Assembly (NCBI GenBank): GCA_964057225.1
Contig: OZ059899.1
Coordinates: 4,154,001 to 4,218,000, forward strand
From: Auanema rhodensis
Taxonomy: Eukaryota; Nematoda; Chromadorea; Rhabditida; Rhabditidae
Reading direction: 5' to 3'
Length of the DNA: 64,000 nucleotides
Of the stretch, positions 1-15,200 are shown piece by piece (position 1 is the stretch's first letter; the number at the start of each line of letters is the position of its first letter). The notes under the pieces are model-generated. The model saw nothing but the letters and a program-made list of their open reading frames with translations, made no database searches and had not been told where the DNA came from. The translations under genes were made by a program, and so were the position numbers.

Positions 1-14
1 GTTTTTGGAAGCAA

Positions 15-214
15 TGTTGAGTGTACATGGAAACTCAACATACACTAATGCATCATTTTTCAAACGATCATAACTAATTTTTGTATTAAGCGTTTCTCAA
101 TGTAGTATAGTGCATTCGATGCGGATTTTTAAGCTGCGTCGATCTGTGTTATCAGATTTGCGCTAGCTTAAAAATGCACCGAGATATCAACTGATATAAG
201 TTCACACTTATATC
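15..214. repeat. Three inverted repeats within each satellite monomer (first monomer shown)
   Basis: The first dyad is TGTTGAGT (15-22) with ACTCAACA (33-40), a perfect 8-bp stem with a 10-nt loop. The second is a long imperfect dyad of 124-146 with 153-177: GATTTTTAAGCT and AGCTTAAAAATGC pair around a 6-nt loop, and the inner part ends ATCTG/CAGAT. The third is GATATAAG (193-200) with CTTATATC (207-214), a perfect 8-bp stem with a 6-nt loop. All three recur in the other monomers with few changes. Confidence 0.85.
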
Positions 215-3200
215 CTCGATTTTCACCCTGAAGAATTAATTTTTTCGTTGAATAACATTGTCCATCGTCTTTGCCTCGAAAAATGGAATCTTAAAACATC
301 TACTTTTTGCTAAATTATTTTGAAATTTTTCGAAAAAATTTTTGTCAAAATGTTTTTGGAAGCAATGTTGAGTGTACATGGAAACTCAACATACACTAAT
401 GCATCATTTTTCAAACGATCATAACTAATTTTTGTATTAATCGTTTCTAAATGTAGTATAGTGCATTCGATGCGGATTTTTAAGTTGCGTCGATCTGTGT
501 TTTCAGATTTGCGCTAGCTTAAAAATGCACCGAGATATCAACTGATATAAGTTCACACTTATATCCTCGATTTTCACCCTGAAGAAATAATTTTTTCGTT
601 GAATAACATTGTCCATCGTCTTTGCCTTGAAAAATAGAATCTAAAAACATCTACTTTTTGCTAAATTATTTTGAAATTTTTCGAAAAAATTTTTGTCAAA
701 ATGTTTTTGGAAGCAATGTTGAGTGTACATGGAAACTCAACATACACTAATGCATCATTTTTCAAACGATCATAACTAATTTTTGTATTAAGCGTTTCTC
801 AATGTAGTATAGTGCATTCGATGCGGATTTTTAAGCTGCGTCGATCTGTGTTATCAGATTTGCGCTAGCTTAAAAATGCACCGAGATATCAACTGATATA
901 AGTTCACACTTATATCCTCGATTTTCACCCTGAAGAAATAATTTTTTCGTTGAATAACATTGTCCATCGTCTTTGCCTTGAAAAAAGGAATCTAAAAACA
1001 TCTACTTTTTGCTAAATTATTTTGAAATTTTTCGAAAAAATTTTTGTCAAAATGTTTTTGGAAGCAATGTTGAGTGTACATGGAAACTCAACATACACTA
1101 ATGCATCATTTTTCAAACGATCATAACTAATTTTTGTATTAAGCGTTTCTCAATGTAGTATAGTGCATTCGATGCGGATTTTTAAGCTGCGTCGATCTGT
1201 GTTATCAGATTTGCGCTAGCTTAAAAATGCACCGAGATATCAACTGATATAAGTTCACACTTATATCCTCGATTTTCACCCTGAAGAAATAATTTTTTCG
1301 TTGAATAACATTGTCCATCGTCTTTGCCTTGAAAAAAGGAATCTAAAAACATCTACTTTTTGCTAAATTATTCTGAAATTTTTCGAAAAAATTTTTGTCA
1401 AAATGTTTTTGGAAGCAATGTTGAGTGTACATGGAAACTCAACATACACTAATGCATCATTTTTCAAACGATCATAACTAATTTTTGTATTAAGCGTTTC
1501 TCAATGTAGTATAGTGCATTCGATGCGGATTTTTAAGCTGCGTCGATCTGTGTTATCAGATTTGCGCTAGCTTAAAAATGCACCGAGATATCAACTGATA
1601 TAAGTTCACACTTATATCCTCGATTTTCACCCTGAAGAAATAATTTTTTCGTTGAATAACATTGTCCATCGTCTTTGCCTTGAAAAATGGAATCTTAAAA
1701 CATCTACTTTTTGCTAAATTATTTTGAAATTTTTCGAAAAAATTTTTGTCAAAATGTTTTTGGAAGCAATGTTGAGTGTACATGGAAACTCAACATACAC
1801 TAATGCATCATTTTTCAAACGATCATAACTAATTTTTGTATTAAGCGTTTCTCAATGTAGTATAGTGCATTCGATGCGGATTTTTAAGCTGCGTCGATCT
1901 GTGTTATCAGATTTGCGCTAGCTTAAAAATGCACCGAGATATCAACTGATATAAGTTCACACTTATATCCTCGATTTTCACCCTGAAGAAATAATTTTTT
2001 CGTTGAATAACATTGTCCATCGTCTTTGCCTTGAAAAAAGGAATCTAAAAACATCTACTTTTTGCTAAATTATTCTGAAATTTTTCGAAAAAATTTTTGT
2101 CAAAATGTTTTTGGAAGCAATGTTGAGTGTACATGGAAACTCAACATACACTAATGCATCATTTTTCAAACGATCATAACTAATTTTTGTATTAAGCGTT
2201 TCTCAATGTAGTATAGTGCATTCGATGCGGATTTTTAAGCTGCGTCGATCTGTGTTATCAGATTTGCGCTAGCTTAAAAATGCACCGAGATATCAACTGA
2301 TATAAGTTCACACTTATATCCTCGATTTTCACCCTGAAGAATTAATTTTTTCGTTGAATAACATTGTCCATCGTCTTTGCCTTGAAAAATGGAATCTTAA
2401 AACATCTACTTTTTGCTAAATTATTTTGAAATTTTTCGAAAAAATTTTTGTCAAAATGTTTTTGGAAGCAATGTTGAGTGTACATGGAAACTCAACATAC
2501 ACTAATGCATCATTTTTCAAACGATCATAACTAATTTTTGTATCAAGTGTTTCTCAATGTAGTATAGTGCATTCGATGCGGATTTTTAAGCTGCGTCGAT
2601 CTGTGTTATCAGATTTGCGCTAGCTTAAAAATGCACCGAGATATCAACTGATATAAGTTCACACTTATATCCTCGATTTTCACCCTGAAGAATTAATTTT
2701 TTCGTTGAATAACATTGTCCATCGTCTTTTCCTTGAAAAATGGAATCTAAAAACATCTACTTTTTGCTAAATTATTTTGAAATTTTTCGAAAAAATTTTT
2801 GTCAAAATGTTTTTGGAAGCAATGTTGAGTGTACATGGAAACTCAACATACACTAATGCATCATTTTTCAAACGATCATAACTAATTTCTGTATTAAGCG
2901 TTTCTCAATGTAGTATAGTGCATTCGATGCGGATTTTTAAGCTGCGTCGATCTGTGTTATCAGATTTGCGCTAGCTTAAAAATGCACCGAGATATCAACT
3001 GATATAAGTTCACACTTATATCCTCGATTTTCACCCTGAAGAATTAATTTTTTCGTTGAATAACATTGTCCATCGTCTTTGCCTTGAAAAATGGAATCTT
3101 AAAACATCTACTTTTTGCTAAATTATTTTGAAATTTTTCGAAAAAATTTTTGTCAAAATGTTTTTGGAAGCAATGTTGAGTGTACATGGAAACTCAACAT

Positions 3201-6200
3201 ACACTAATGCATCATTTTTCAAACGATCATAACTAATTTTTGTATTAAGCGTTTCTCAATGTAGTATAGTGCATTCGATGCGGATTTTTAAGCTGCGTCG
3301 ATCTGTGTTATCAGATTTGCGCTAGCTTAAAAATGCACCGAGATATCAACTGATATAAGTTCACACTTATATCCTCGATTTTCACCCTGAAGAATTAATT
3401 TTTTCGTTGAATAACATTGTCCATCGTCTTTGCCTTGAAAAATGGAATCTAAAAACATCTACTTTTTGCTAAATTATTTTGAAATTTTTCGAAAAAATTT
3501 TTGTCAAAATGTTTTTGGAAGCAATGTTGAGTGTACATGGAAACTCAACATACACTAATGCATCATTTTTCAAACGATCATAACTAATTTTTGTATTAAG
3601 CGTTTCTCAATGTAGTATAGTGCATTCGATGCGGATTTTTAAGCTGCGTCGATCTGTGTTATCAGATTCGCGCTAGCTTAAAAATGCACCGAGATATCAA
3701 CTGATATAAGTTCACACTTATATCCTCGATTTTCACCCTGAAGAATTGATTTTTTCGTTGAATAACATTGTCCATCGTCTTTGCCTTGAAAAATGAAATC
3801 TAAAAACATCTACTTTTTGCTAAATTTTCTTGAAATTTTTCGAAAAAATTTTTGTCAAAATGTTTTTGGAAGCAATGTTGAGTGTACATGGAAACTCAAC
3901 ATACACTAATGCATCATTTTTCAAACGATCATAACTAATTTTTGTATTAAGCGTTTCTCAATGTAGTATAGTGCATTCGATGCGGATTTTTAAGCTGCGT
4001 CGATCTGTGTTATCAGATTTGCGCTAGCTTAAAAATGCACCGAGATATCAACTGATATAAGTTTACACTTATATCCTCGATTTTTACCCTGAAGAATTAA
4101 TTTTTTCGTTAAATAACATTGTCCATCGTCTTTGCCTTGAAAAAAGGAATCTAAAAACATCTACTTTTTGCTAAATTATTTTGAAATTTTTCGAAAAAAT
4201 TTTTGTCAAAATGTTTTTGGAAGCAATGTTGAGTGTACATGGAAACTCAACATACACTAATGCATCATTTTTCAAACGATCATAACTAATTTTTGTATTA
4301 AGCGTTTCTCAATGTAGTATAGTGCATTCGATGCGGATTTTTAAGCTGCGTCGATCTGTGTTATCAGATTTGCGCTAGCTTAAAAATGCACCGAGATATC
4401 AACTGATATAAGTTTACACTTATATCCTCGATTTTTACCCTGAAGAATTAATTTTTTCGTTAAATAACATTGTCCATCGTCTTTGCCTTGAAAAAAGAAA
4501 TCTAAAAACATCTACTTTTTGCTAAATTATTTTGAAATTTTTCGAAAAAATTTTTGTCAAAATGTTTTTGGAAGCAATGTTGAGTGTACATGGAAACTCA
4601 ACATACACTAATGCATCATTTTTCAAACGATCATAACTAATTTTTGTATTAAGCGTTTCTCAATGTAGTATAGTGCATTCGATGCGGATTTTTAAGCTGC
4701 GTCGATCTGTGTTATCAGATTTGCGCTAGCTTAAAAATGCACCGAGATATCAACTGATATAAGTTTACACTTATATCCTCGATTTTTACCCTGAAGAATT
4801 AATTTTTTCGTTAAATAACATTGTCCATCGTCTTTGCCTTGAAAAAAGAAATCTAAAAACATCTACTTTTTGCTAAATTATTTTGAAATTTTTCGAAAAA
4901 ATTTTTGTCAAAATGTTTTTGGAAGCAATGTTGAGTGTACATGGAAACTCAACATACACTAATGCATCATTTTTCAAACGATCATAACTAATTTTTGTAT
5001 TAAGCGTTTCTCAATGTAGTATAGTGCATTCGATGCGGATTTTTAAGCTGCGTCGATCTGTCTTATCAGATTTGCGCTAGCTTAAAAATGCACCGAGATA
5101 TCAACTGATATAAGTTCACACTTATATCCTCGATTTTCACCCTGAAGAAATAATTTTTTCGTTGAATAACATTGTCCATCGTCTTTGCCTTGAAAAAAGG
5201 AATCTAAAAACATCTACTTTTTGCTAAATTATTTTGAAATTTTTCGAAAAAATTTTTGTCAAAATGTTTTTGGAAGCAATGTTGAGTGTACATGGAAACT
5301 CAACATACACTAATGCATCATTTTTCAAACGATCATAACTAATTTTTGTATTAAGCGTTTCTCAATGTAGTATAGTGCATTCGATGCGGATTTTTAAGCT
5401 GCGTCGATCTGTGTTATCAGATTTGCGCTAGCTTAAAAATGCACCGAGATATCAACTGATATAAGTTCACACTTATATCCTCGATTTTCACCCTGAAGAA
5501 ATAATTTTTTCGTTGAATAACATTGTCCATCGTCTTTGCCTTGAAAAAAGGAATCTAAAAACATCTACTTTTTGCTAAATTATTATGAAATTTTTCGAAA
5601 AAATTTTTGTCAAAATGTTTTTGGAAGCAATGTTGAGTGTACATGGAAACTCAACATACACTAATGCATCATTTTTCAAACGATCATAACTAATTTTTGT
5701 ATTAAGCGTTTCTCAATGTAGTATAGTGCATTCGATGCGGATTTTTAAGCTGCGTCGATCTGTGTTATCAGATTTGCGCTAGCTTAAAAATGCACCGAGA
5801 TATCAACTGATATAAGTTCACACTTATATCCTCGATTTTCACCCTGAAGAATTAATTTTTTCGTTGAATAACATTGTCCATCGTCTTTGCCTTGAAAAAA
5901 GGAATCTAAAAACATCTACTTTTTGCTAAATTATTTTGAAATTTTTCGAAAAAATTTTTGTCAAAATGTTTTTGGAAGCAATGTTGAGTGTACATGGAAA
6001 CTCAACATACACTAATGCATCATTTTTCAAACGATCATAATTAATTTTTGTATTAAGCGTTCTTCCATGTAGTATAGTGCATTCGATGCGGATTTTTAAG
6101 CTGCGTCGATCTGTGTTATCAGATTTGCGCTAGCTTAAAAATGTACCGAGATATCAACTGATATAAGTTCACACTTATATCCTAGATTTTCACCCTGAAG

Positions 6201-9200
6201 AATTAATTTTTTCGTTGAATAACATTGTCCATCGTCTTTGCCTTGAAAAAAAGGAATCTAAAAACATCTACTTTTTGCTAAATTATTTTGAAATTTTTCG
6301 AAAAAATTTTTGTCAAAATGTTTTTGGAAGCAATGTTGAGTGTACATGGAAACTCAACATACACTAATGCATCATTTTTCAAACGATCATAACTAATTTT
6401 TGTATCAAGTGTTTCTCAATGTAGTATAGTGCATTCGATGCGGATTTTTAAGCTGCGTCGATCTGTGTTATCAGATTTGCGCTAGCTTAAAAATGCACCG
6501 AGATATCAACTGATATAAGTTCACACTTATATCCTCGATTTTCACCCTGAAGAATTAATTTTTTCGTTGAATAACATTGTCCATCGTCTTTTCCTTGAAA
6601 AATGGAATCTAAAAACATCTACTTTTTGCTAAATTATTTTGAAATTTTTCGAAAAAATTTTTGTCAAAATGTTTTTGGAAGCAATGTTGAGTGTACATGG
6701 AAACTCAACATACACTAATGCATCATTTTTCAAACGATCATAACTAATTTCTGTATTAAGCGTTTCTCAATGTAGTATAGTGCATTCGATGCGGATTTTT
6801 AAGCTGCGTCGATCTGTGTTATCAGATTTGCGCTAGCTTAAAAATGCACCGAGATATCAACTGATATAAGTTCACACTTATATCCTCGATTTTCACCCTG
6901 AAGAATTGATTTTTTCGTTGAATAACATTGTCCATCGTCTTTGCCTTGAAAAATGAAATCTAAAAACATCTACTTTTTGCTAAATTTTTTCGAAATTTTT
7001 CGAAAAAATTTTTGTCAAAATGTTTTTGGAAGCAATGTTGAGTGTACATGGAAACTCAACATACACTAATGCATCATTTTTCAAACGATCATAACTAATT
7101 TTTGTATTAAGCGTTTCTCAATGTAGTATAGTGCATTCGATGCGGATTTTTAAGCTGCGTCGATCTGTGTTATCAGATTTGCGCTAGCTTAAAAATGCAC
7201 CGAGATATCAACTGATATAAGTTTACACTTATATCCTCGATTTTTACCCTGAAGAATTAATTTTTTCGTTAAATAACATTGTCCATCGTCTTTGCCTTGA
7301 AAAAAGGAATCTAAAAACATCTACTTTTTGCTAAATTATTTTGAAATTTTTCGAAAAAATTTTTGTCAAAATGTTTTTGGAAGCAATGTTGAGTGTACAT
7401 GGAAACTCAACATACACTAATGCATCATTTTTCAAACGATCATAACTAATTTTTGTATTAAGCGTTTCTCAATGTAGTATAGTGCATTCGATGCGGATTT
7501 TTAAGCTGCGTCGATCTGTGTTATCAGATTTGCGCTAGCTTAAAAATGCACCGAGATATCAACTGATATAAGTTTACACTTATATCCTCGATTTTCACCC
7601 TGAAGAAATAATTTTTTCGTTGAATAACATTGTCCATCGTCTTTGCCTTGAAAAAAGAAATCTAAAAACATCTACTTTTTGCTAAATTATTTTGAAATTT
7701 TTCGAAAAAATTTTTGTCAAAATGTTTTTGGAAGCAATGTTGAGTGTACATGGAAACTCAACATACACTAATGCATCATTTTTCAAACGATCATAACTAA
7801 TTTTTGTATTAAGCGTTTCTCAATGTAGTATAGTGCATTCGATGCGGATTTTTAAGCTGCGTCGATCTGTCTTATCAGATTTGCGCTAGCTTAAAAATGC
7901 ACCGATATATCAACTGATATAAGTTCACACTTATATCCTCGATTTTCACCCTGAAGAATTAATTTTTTCGTTGAATAACATTGTCCATCGTCTTTGCCTT
8001 GAAAAATGAAATCTAAAAACATCTACTTTTTGCTAAATTTTTTCGAAATTTTTCGAAAAAATTTTTGTCAAAATGTTTTTGGAAGCAATGTTGAGTGTAC
8101 ATGGAAACTCAACATACACTAATGCATCATTTTTCAAACGATCATAACTAATTTCTGTATTAAGCGTTTCTCAATGTAGTATAGTGCATTCGATGCGGAT
8201 TTTTAAGCTGCGTCGATCTGTGTTATCAGATTTGCGCTAGCTTAAAAATGCACCGAGATATCAACTGATATAAGTTCACACTTATATCCTCGATTTTCAC
8301 CCTGAAGAATTGATTTTTTCGTTGAATAACATTGTCCATCGTCTTTGCCTTGAAAAATGAAATCTAAAAACATCTACTTTTTGCTAAATTTTTTCGAAAT
8401 TTTTCGAAAAAATTTTTGTCAAAATGTTTTTGGAAGCAATGTTGAGTGTACATGGAAACTCAACATACACTAATGCATCATTTTTCAAACGATCATAACT
8501 AATTTTTGTATTAAGCGTTTCTCAATGTAGTATAGTGCATTCGATGCGGATTTTTAAGCTGCGTCGATCTGTGTTATCAGATTTGCGCTAGCTTAAAAAT
8601 GCACCGAGATATCAACTGATATAAGTTTACACTTATATCCTCGATTTTTACCCTGAAGAATTAATTTTTTCGTTAAATAACATTGTCCATCGTCTTTGCC
8701 TTGAAAAAAGGAATCTAAAAACATCTACTTTTTGCTAAATTATTTTGAAATTTTTCGAAAAAATTTTTGTCAAAATGTTTTTGGAAGCAATGTTGAGTGT
8801 ACATGGAAACTCAACATACACTAATGCATCATTTTTCAAACGATCATAACTAATTTTTGTATTAAGCGTTTCTCAATGTAGTATAGTGCATTCGATGCGG
8901 ATTTTTAAGCTGCGTCGATCTGTGTTATCAGATTTGCGCTAGCTTAAAAATGCACCGAGATATCAACTGATATAAGTTTACACTTATATCCTCGATTTTC
9001 ACCCTGAAGAAATAATTTTTTCGTTGAATAACATTGTCCATCGTCTTTGCCTTGAAAAAAGAAATCTAAAAACATCTACTTTTTGCTAAATTATTTTGAA
9101 ATTTTTCGAAAAAATTTTTGTCAAAATGTTTTTGGAAGCAATGTTGAGTGTACATGGAAACTCAACATACACTAATGCATCATTTTTCAAACGATCATAA

Positions 9201-10180
9201 CTAATTTTTGTATTAAGCGTTTCTCAATGTAGTATAGTGCATTCGATGCGGATTTTTAAGCTGCGTCGATCTGTCTTATCAGATTTGCGCTAGCTTAAAA
9301 ATGCACCGATATATCAACTGATATAAGTTCACACTTATATCCTCGATTTTCACCCTGAAGAAATAATTTTTTCGTTGAATAACATTGTCCATCGTCTTTG
9401 CCTTGAAAAAAGGAATCTAAAAACATCTACTTTTTGCTAAATTATTTTGAAATTTTTCGAAAAAATTTTTGTCAAAATGTTTTTGGAAGCAATGTTGAGT
9501 GTACATGGAAACTCAACATACACTAATGCATCATTTTTCAAACGATCATAACTAATTTTTGTATTAAGCGTTTCTCAATGTAGTATAGTGCATTCGATGC
9601 GGATTTTTAAGCTGCGTCGATCTGTGTTATCAGATTTGCGCTAGCTTAAAAATGCACCGAGATATCAACTGATATAAGTTTACACTTATATCCTCGATTT
9701 TTACCCTGAAGAATTAATTTTTTCGTTAAATAACATTGTCCATCGTCTTTGCCTTGAAAAAAGGAATCTAAAAACATCTACTTTCTGCTAAATTATTTTG
9801 AAATTTTTCGAAAAAATTTTTGTCAAAATGTTTTTGGAAGCAATGTTGAGTGTACATGGAAACTCAACATACTCTAATGCATCATTTTTCAAACGATCAT
9901 AACTAATTTTTGTATTAAGCGTTTCTCAATGTAGTATAGTGCATTCGATGCGGATTTTTAAGCTGCGTCGATCTGTGTTATCAGATTTGCGCTAGCTTGA
10001 AAATGCACCGAGATATCAACTGATATAAGTTTACACTTATATCCTCGATTTTCACCCTGAAGAATTAATTTTTTCGTTGAATAACATTGTCCATCGTCTT
10101 TGCCTTGAAAAAAGGAATCTAAAAACATCTACTTTTTGCTAAATTATTTTGAAATTTTTCGAAAAAATTTTTGTCAAAAT

Positions 10181-11937
10181 GTTTTTGGAAGCAATGTTGA
10201 GTGTACATGGAAACTCAACATACACTAATGCATCATTTTTCAAACGATCATAATTAATTTTTGTATTAAGCGTTCTTCCATGTAGTATAGTGCATTCGAT
10301 GCGGATTTTTAAGCTGCGTCGATCTGTGTTATCAGATTTGCGCTAGCTTAAAAATGTACCGAGATATCAACTGATATAAGTTCACACTTATATCCTAGAT
10401 TTTCACCCTGAAGAATTAATTTTTTCGTTGAATAACATTGTCCATCGTCTTTGCCTTGAAAAAAAGGAATCTAAAAACATCTACTTTTTGCTAAATTATT
10501 TTGAAATTTTTCGAAAAAATTTTTGTCAAAATGTTTTTGGAAGCAATGTTGAGTGTACATGGAAACTCAACATACACTAATGCATCATTTTTCAAACGAT
10601 CATAACTAATTTTTGTATTAAGCGTTTCTCAATGTAGTATAGTGCATTCGATGCGGATTTTTAAGCTGCGTCGATCTGTGTTATCAGATTTGCGCTAGCT
10701 TAAAAATGCACCGAGATATCAACTGATATAAGTTTACACTTATATCCTCGATTTTCACCCTGAAGAATTAATTTTTTCGTTGAATAACATTGTCCATCGT
10801 CTTTGCCTTGAAAAAAGGAATCTAAAAACATCTACTTTTTGCTAAATTATTTTGAAATTTTTCGAAAAAATTTTTGTCAAAATGTTTTTGGAAGCAATGT
10901 TGAGTGTACATGGAAACTCAACATACACTAATGCATCATTTTTCAAACGATCATAATTAATTTTTGTATTAAGCGTTCTTCCATGTAGTATAGTGCATTC
11001 GATGCGGATTTTTAAGCTGCGTCGATCTGTGTTATCAGATTTGCGCTAGCTTAAAAATGTACCGAGATATCAACTGATATAAGTTCACACTTATATCCTA
11101 GATTTTCACCCTGAAGAATTAATTTTTTCGTTGAATAACATTGTCCATCGTCTTTGCCTTGAAAAAAAGGAATCTAAAAACATCTACTTTTTGCTAAATT
11201 ATTTTGAAATTTTTCGAAAAAATTTTTGTCAAAATGTTTTTGGAAGCAATGTTGAGTGTACATGGAAACTCAACATACACTAATGCATCATTTTTCAAAC
11301 GATCATAACTAATTTTTGTATTAAGCGTTTCTCAATGTAGTATAGTGCATTCGATGCGGATTTTTAAGCTGCGTCGATCTGTGTTATCAGATTTGCGCTA
11401 GCTTAAAAATGCACCGAGATATCAACTGATATAAGTTTACACTTATATCCTCGATTTTCACCCTGAAGAATTAATTTTTTCGTTGAATAACATTGTCCAT
11501 CGTCTTTGCCTTGAAAAAAGGAATCTAAAAACATCTACTTTTTGCTAAATTATTTTGAAATTTTTCGAAAAAATTTTTGTCAAAATGTTTTTGGAAGCAA
11601 TGTTGAGTGTACATGGAAACTCAACATACACTAATGCATCATTTTTCAAACGATCATAATTAATTTTTGTATTAAGCGTTCTTCCATGTAGTATAGTGCA
11701 TTCGATGCGGATTTTTAAGCTGCGTCGATCTGTGTTATCAGATTTGCGCTAGCTTAAAAATGTACCGAGATATCAACTGATATAAGTTCACACTTATATC
11801 CTAGATTTTCACCCTGAAGAATTAATTTTTTCGTTGAATAACATTGTCCATCGTCTTTGCCTTGAAAAAAAGGAATCTAAAAACATCTACTTTTTGCTAA
11901 ATTATTTTGAAATTTTTCGAAAAAATTTTTGTCAAAA
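10181..11937. repeat. Dimeric higher-order satellite block (about 703 bp)
   Basis: Monomers with the linked variants CATAATTAATTTTTG, GTTCTTCCATG, AAAATGTACCG and TATCCTAGATT alternate with standard monomers. The variant monomers begin near 10181, 10884 and 11587, a spacing of two monomers. An isolated copy of the same variant monomer begins near 5968. Confidence 0.8.
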
Positions 11938-12289
11938 TGTTTTTGGAAGCAATGTTGAGTGTACATGGAAACTCAACATACACTAATGCATCATTTTTCA
12001 AACGATCATAACTAATTTTTGTATTAAGCGTTTCTCAATGTAGTATAGTGCATTCGATGCGGATTTTTAAGCTGCGTCGATCTGTGTTATCAGATTTGCG
12101 CTAGCTTAAAAATGCACCGAGATATCAACTGATATAAGTTTACACTTATATCCTCGATTTTCACCCTGAAGAAATAATTTTTTCGTTGAATAACATTGTC
12201 CATCGTCTTTGCCTTAAAAAAAGGAATCTAAAAACATCTACTTTTTGCTAAATTATTTTGAAATTTTTCGAAAAAATTTTTGTCAAAAT

Positions 12290-15200
12290 GTTTTTGGAAG
12301 CAATGTTGAGTGTACATGGAAACTCAACATACACTAATGCATCATTTTTCAAACGATCATAACTAATTTGTGTATTAAGCGTTTCTCAATGTAGTATAGT
12401 GCATTCGATGCGGATTTTTAAGCTGCGTCGATCTGTGTTATCAGATTTGCGCTAGCTTGAAAATGCACCGAGATATCAACTGATATAAGTTCACACTTAT
12501 ATCCTCGATTTTCACCCTGAAGAATTATTTTTTTCGTCGAATAACATTGTCCATCGTCTTTGCCTTGAAAAATGGAATCTAAAAACATCTACTTTCTGCT
12601 AAATTATTTTGAAATTTTTCGAAAAAATTTTTGTCAAAATGTTCTTGGAAGCAATGTTGAGTGTACATGGAAACTCAACATACACTAATGCATCATTTTT
12701 CAAACGATCATAACTAATTTTTGTATCAAACGTTTCTTAATGTAGTATAGTGCATTCGATCCGGATTTTGAAGCTGCGTCGATCTGTGTTATCAGATTTG
12801 CGCTAGCTTAAAAATGCACCGAGATATCAACTGATATAAGTTCACACTTATATCCTCGATTTTCACCCTGAAGAATTAATTTTTTCGTTGAATAACATTG
12901 TCCATCGTCTTTGCCTTGAAAAATGGAATCTAAAAACATCTACTTTTTGCTAAATTATTTTGAAATTTTTCGAAAAAATTTTTGTCAAAATGTTTTTGGA
13001 AGCAATGTTGAGTGTACATGGAAACTCAACATACACTAATGCATCATTTTTCAAACGATCATAATTAATTTTTGTATTAAGCGTTCTTCAATGTAGTATA
13101 GTGCATTCGATCCGGATTTTTAAGCTGCGTCGATCTGTGTTATCAGATTTGCGCTAGCTTAAAAATGCACCGAGATATCAACTGATATAAGTTCACACTT
13201 ATATCCTCGATTTTCACCCTGAAGAATTAATTTTTTCGTTGAATAACATTGTCCATCGTCTTTGCCTTGAAAAAAGAAATCTAAAAACATCTACTTTTTG
13301 CTAAATTATTTTGAAATTTTTCGAAAAAATTTTTGTCAAAATGTTTTTGGAAGCAATGTTGAGTGTACATGGAAACTCAACATACACTAATGCATCATTT
13401 TTCAAACGATCATAACTAATTTGTGTATTAAGCGTTTCTCAATGTAGTATAGTGCATTCGATGCGGATTTTTAAGCTGCGTCGATCTGTGTTATCAGATT
13501 TGCGCTAGCTTGAAAATGCACCGAGATATCAACTGATATAAGTTCACACTTATATCCTCGATTTTCACCCTGAAGAATTATTTTTTTCGTCGAATAACAT
13601 TGTCCATCGTCTTTGCCTTGAAAAATGGAATCTAAAAACATCTACTTTTTGCTAAATTATTTTGAAATTTTTCGAAAAAATTTTTGTCAAAATGTTCTTG
13701 GAAGCAATGTTGAGTGTACATGGAAACTCAACATACACTAATGCATCATTTTTCAAACGATCATAACTAATTTTTGTATCAAGCGTTTCTTAATGTAGTA
13801 TAGTGCATTCGATCCGGATTTTGAAGCTGCGTCGATCTGTGTTATCAGATTTGCGCTAGCTTAAAAATGCACCGAGATATCAACTGATATAAGTTCACAC
13901 TTATATCCTCGATTTTCACCCTGAAGAATTAATTTTTTCGTTGAATAACATTGTCCATCGTCTTTGCCTTGAAAAATGGAATCTAAAAACATCTACTTTT
14001 TGCTAAATTATATTGAAATTTTTCGAAAAAATTTTTGTCAAAATGTTTTTGGAAGCAATGTTGAGTGTACATGGAAACTCAACATACACTAATGCATCAT
14101 TTTTCAAACGATCATAACTAATTTTTGTATTAAGCGTTCTTCAATGTAGTATAGTGCATTCGATCCGGATTTTTAAGCTGCGTCGATCTGTGTTATCAGA
14201 TTTGCGCTAGCTTAAAAATGCACCGAGATATCAACTGATATATGTTCACACTTATATCCTCGATTTTCACCCTGAAGAAATAATTTTTTCGTTGAATAAC
14301 ATTGTCCATCGTCTTTGCCTTGAAAAAAGGAATCTAAAAACATCTACTTTTTGCTAAATTTTTTTGAAATTTTTCGAAAAAATTTTTGTCAAAATGTTTT
14401 TGGAAGCAATGTTGAGTGTACATGGAAACTCAACATACACTAATGCATCATTTTTCAAACGATCATAACTAATTTTTGTATTAAGCGTTCTTCAATGTAG
14501 TATAGTGCATTCGATGCGGATTTTTAAGCTGCGTCGATCTGTGTTATCAGATTTGCGCTAGCTTAAAAATGCACCGAGATATCAACTGATATAAGTTCAC
14601 ACTTATATCCTCGATTTTCACCCTGAAGAATTAATTTTTTCGTTGAATAACATTGTCCATCGTCTTTGCCTTGAAAAAAGGAATCTAAAAACATCTACTT
14701 TTTGCTAAATTATTTTGAAATTTTTCGAAAAAATTTTTGTCAAAATGTTTTTGGAAGCAATGTTGAGTGTACATGGAAACTCAACATACACTAATGCATC
14801 ATTTTTCAAACGATCATAACTAATTTTTGTATTAAGCGTTTCTCAATGTAGTATAGTGCATTCGATGCGGATTTTTAAGCTGCGTCGATCTGTGTTATCA
14901 GATTTGCGCTAGCTTAAAAATGCACCGAGATATCAACTGATATAAGTTTACACTTATATCCTCGATTTTCACCCTGAAGAAATAATTTTTTCGTTGAATA
15001 ACATTGTCCATCGTCTTTGCCTTAAAAAAAGTAATCTAAAAACATCTACTTTTTGCTAAATTATTTTGAAATTTTTCGAAAAAATTTTTGTCAAAATGTT
15101 TTTGGAAGCAATGTTGAGTGTACATGGAAACTCAACATACACTAATGCATCATTTTTCAAACGATCATAACTAATTTGTGTATTAAGCGTTTCTCAATGT

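Noticed and set aside
1556-1783. 75-codon open frame in the satellite
   Set aside because: It arises from one monomer variant, spans the monomer boundary and is closed in neighbouring monomers.
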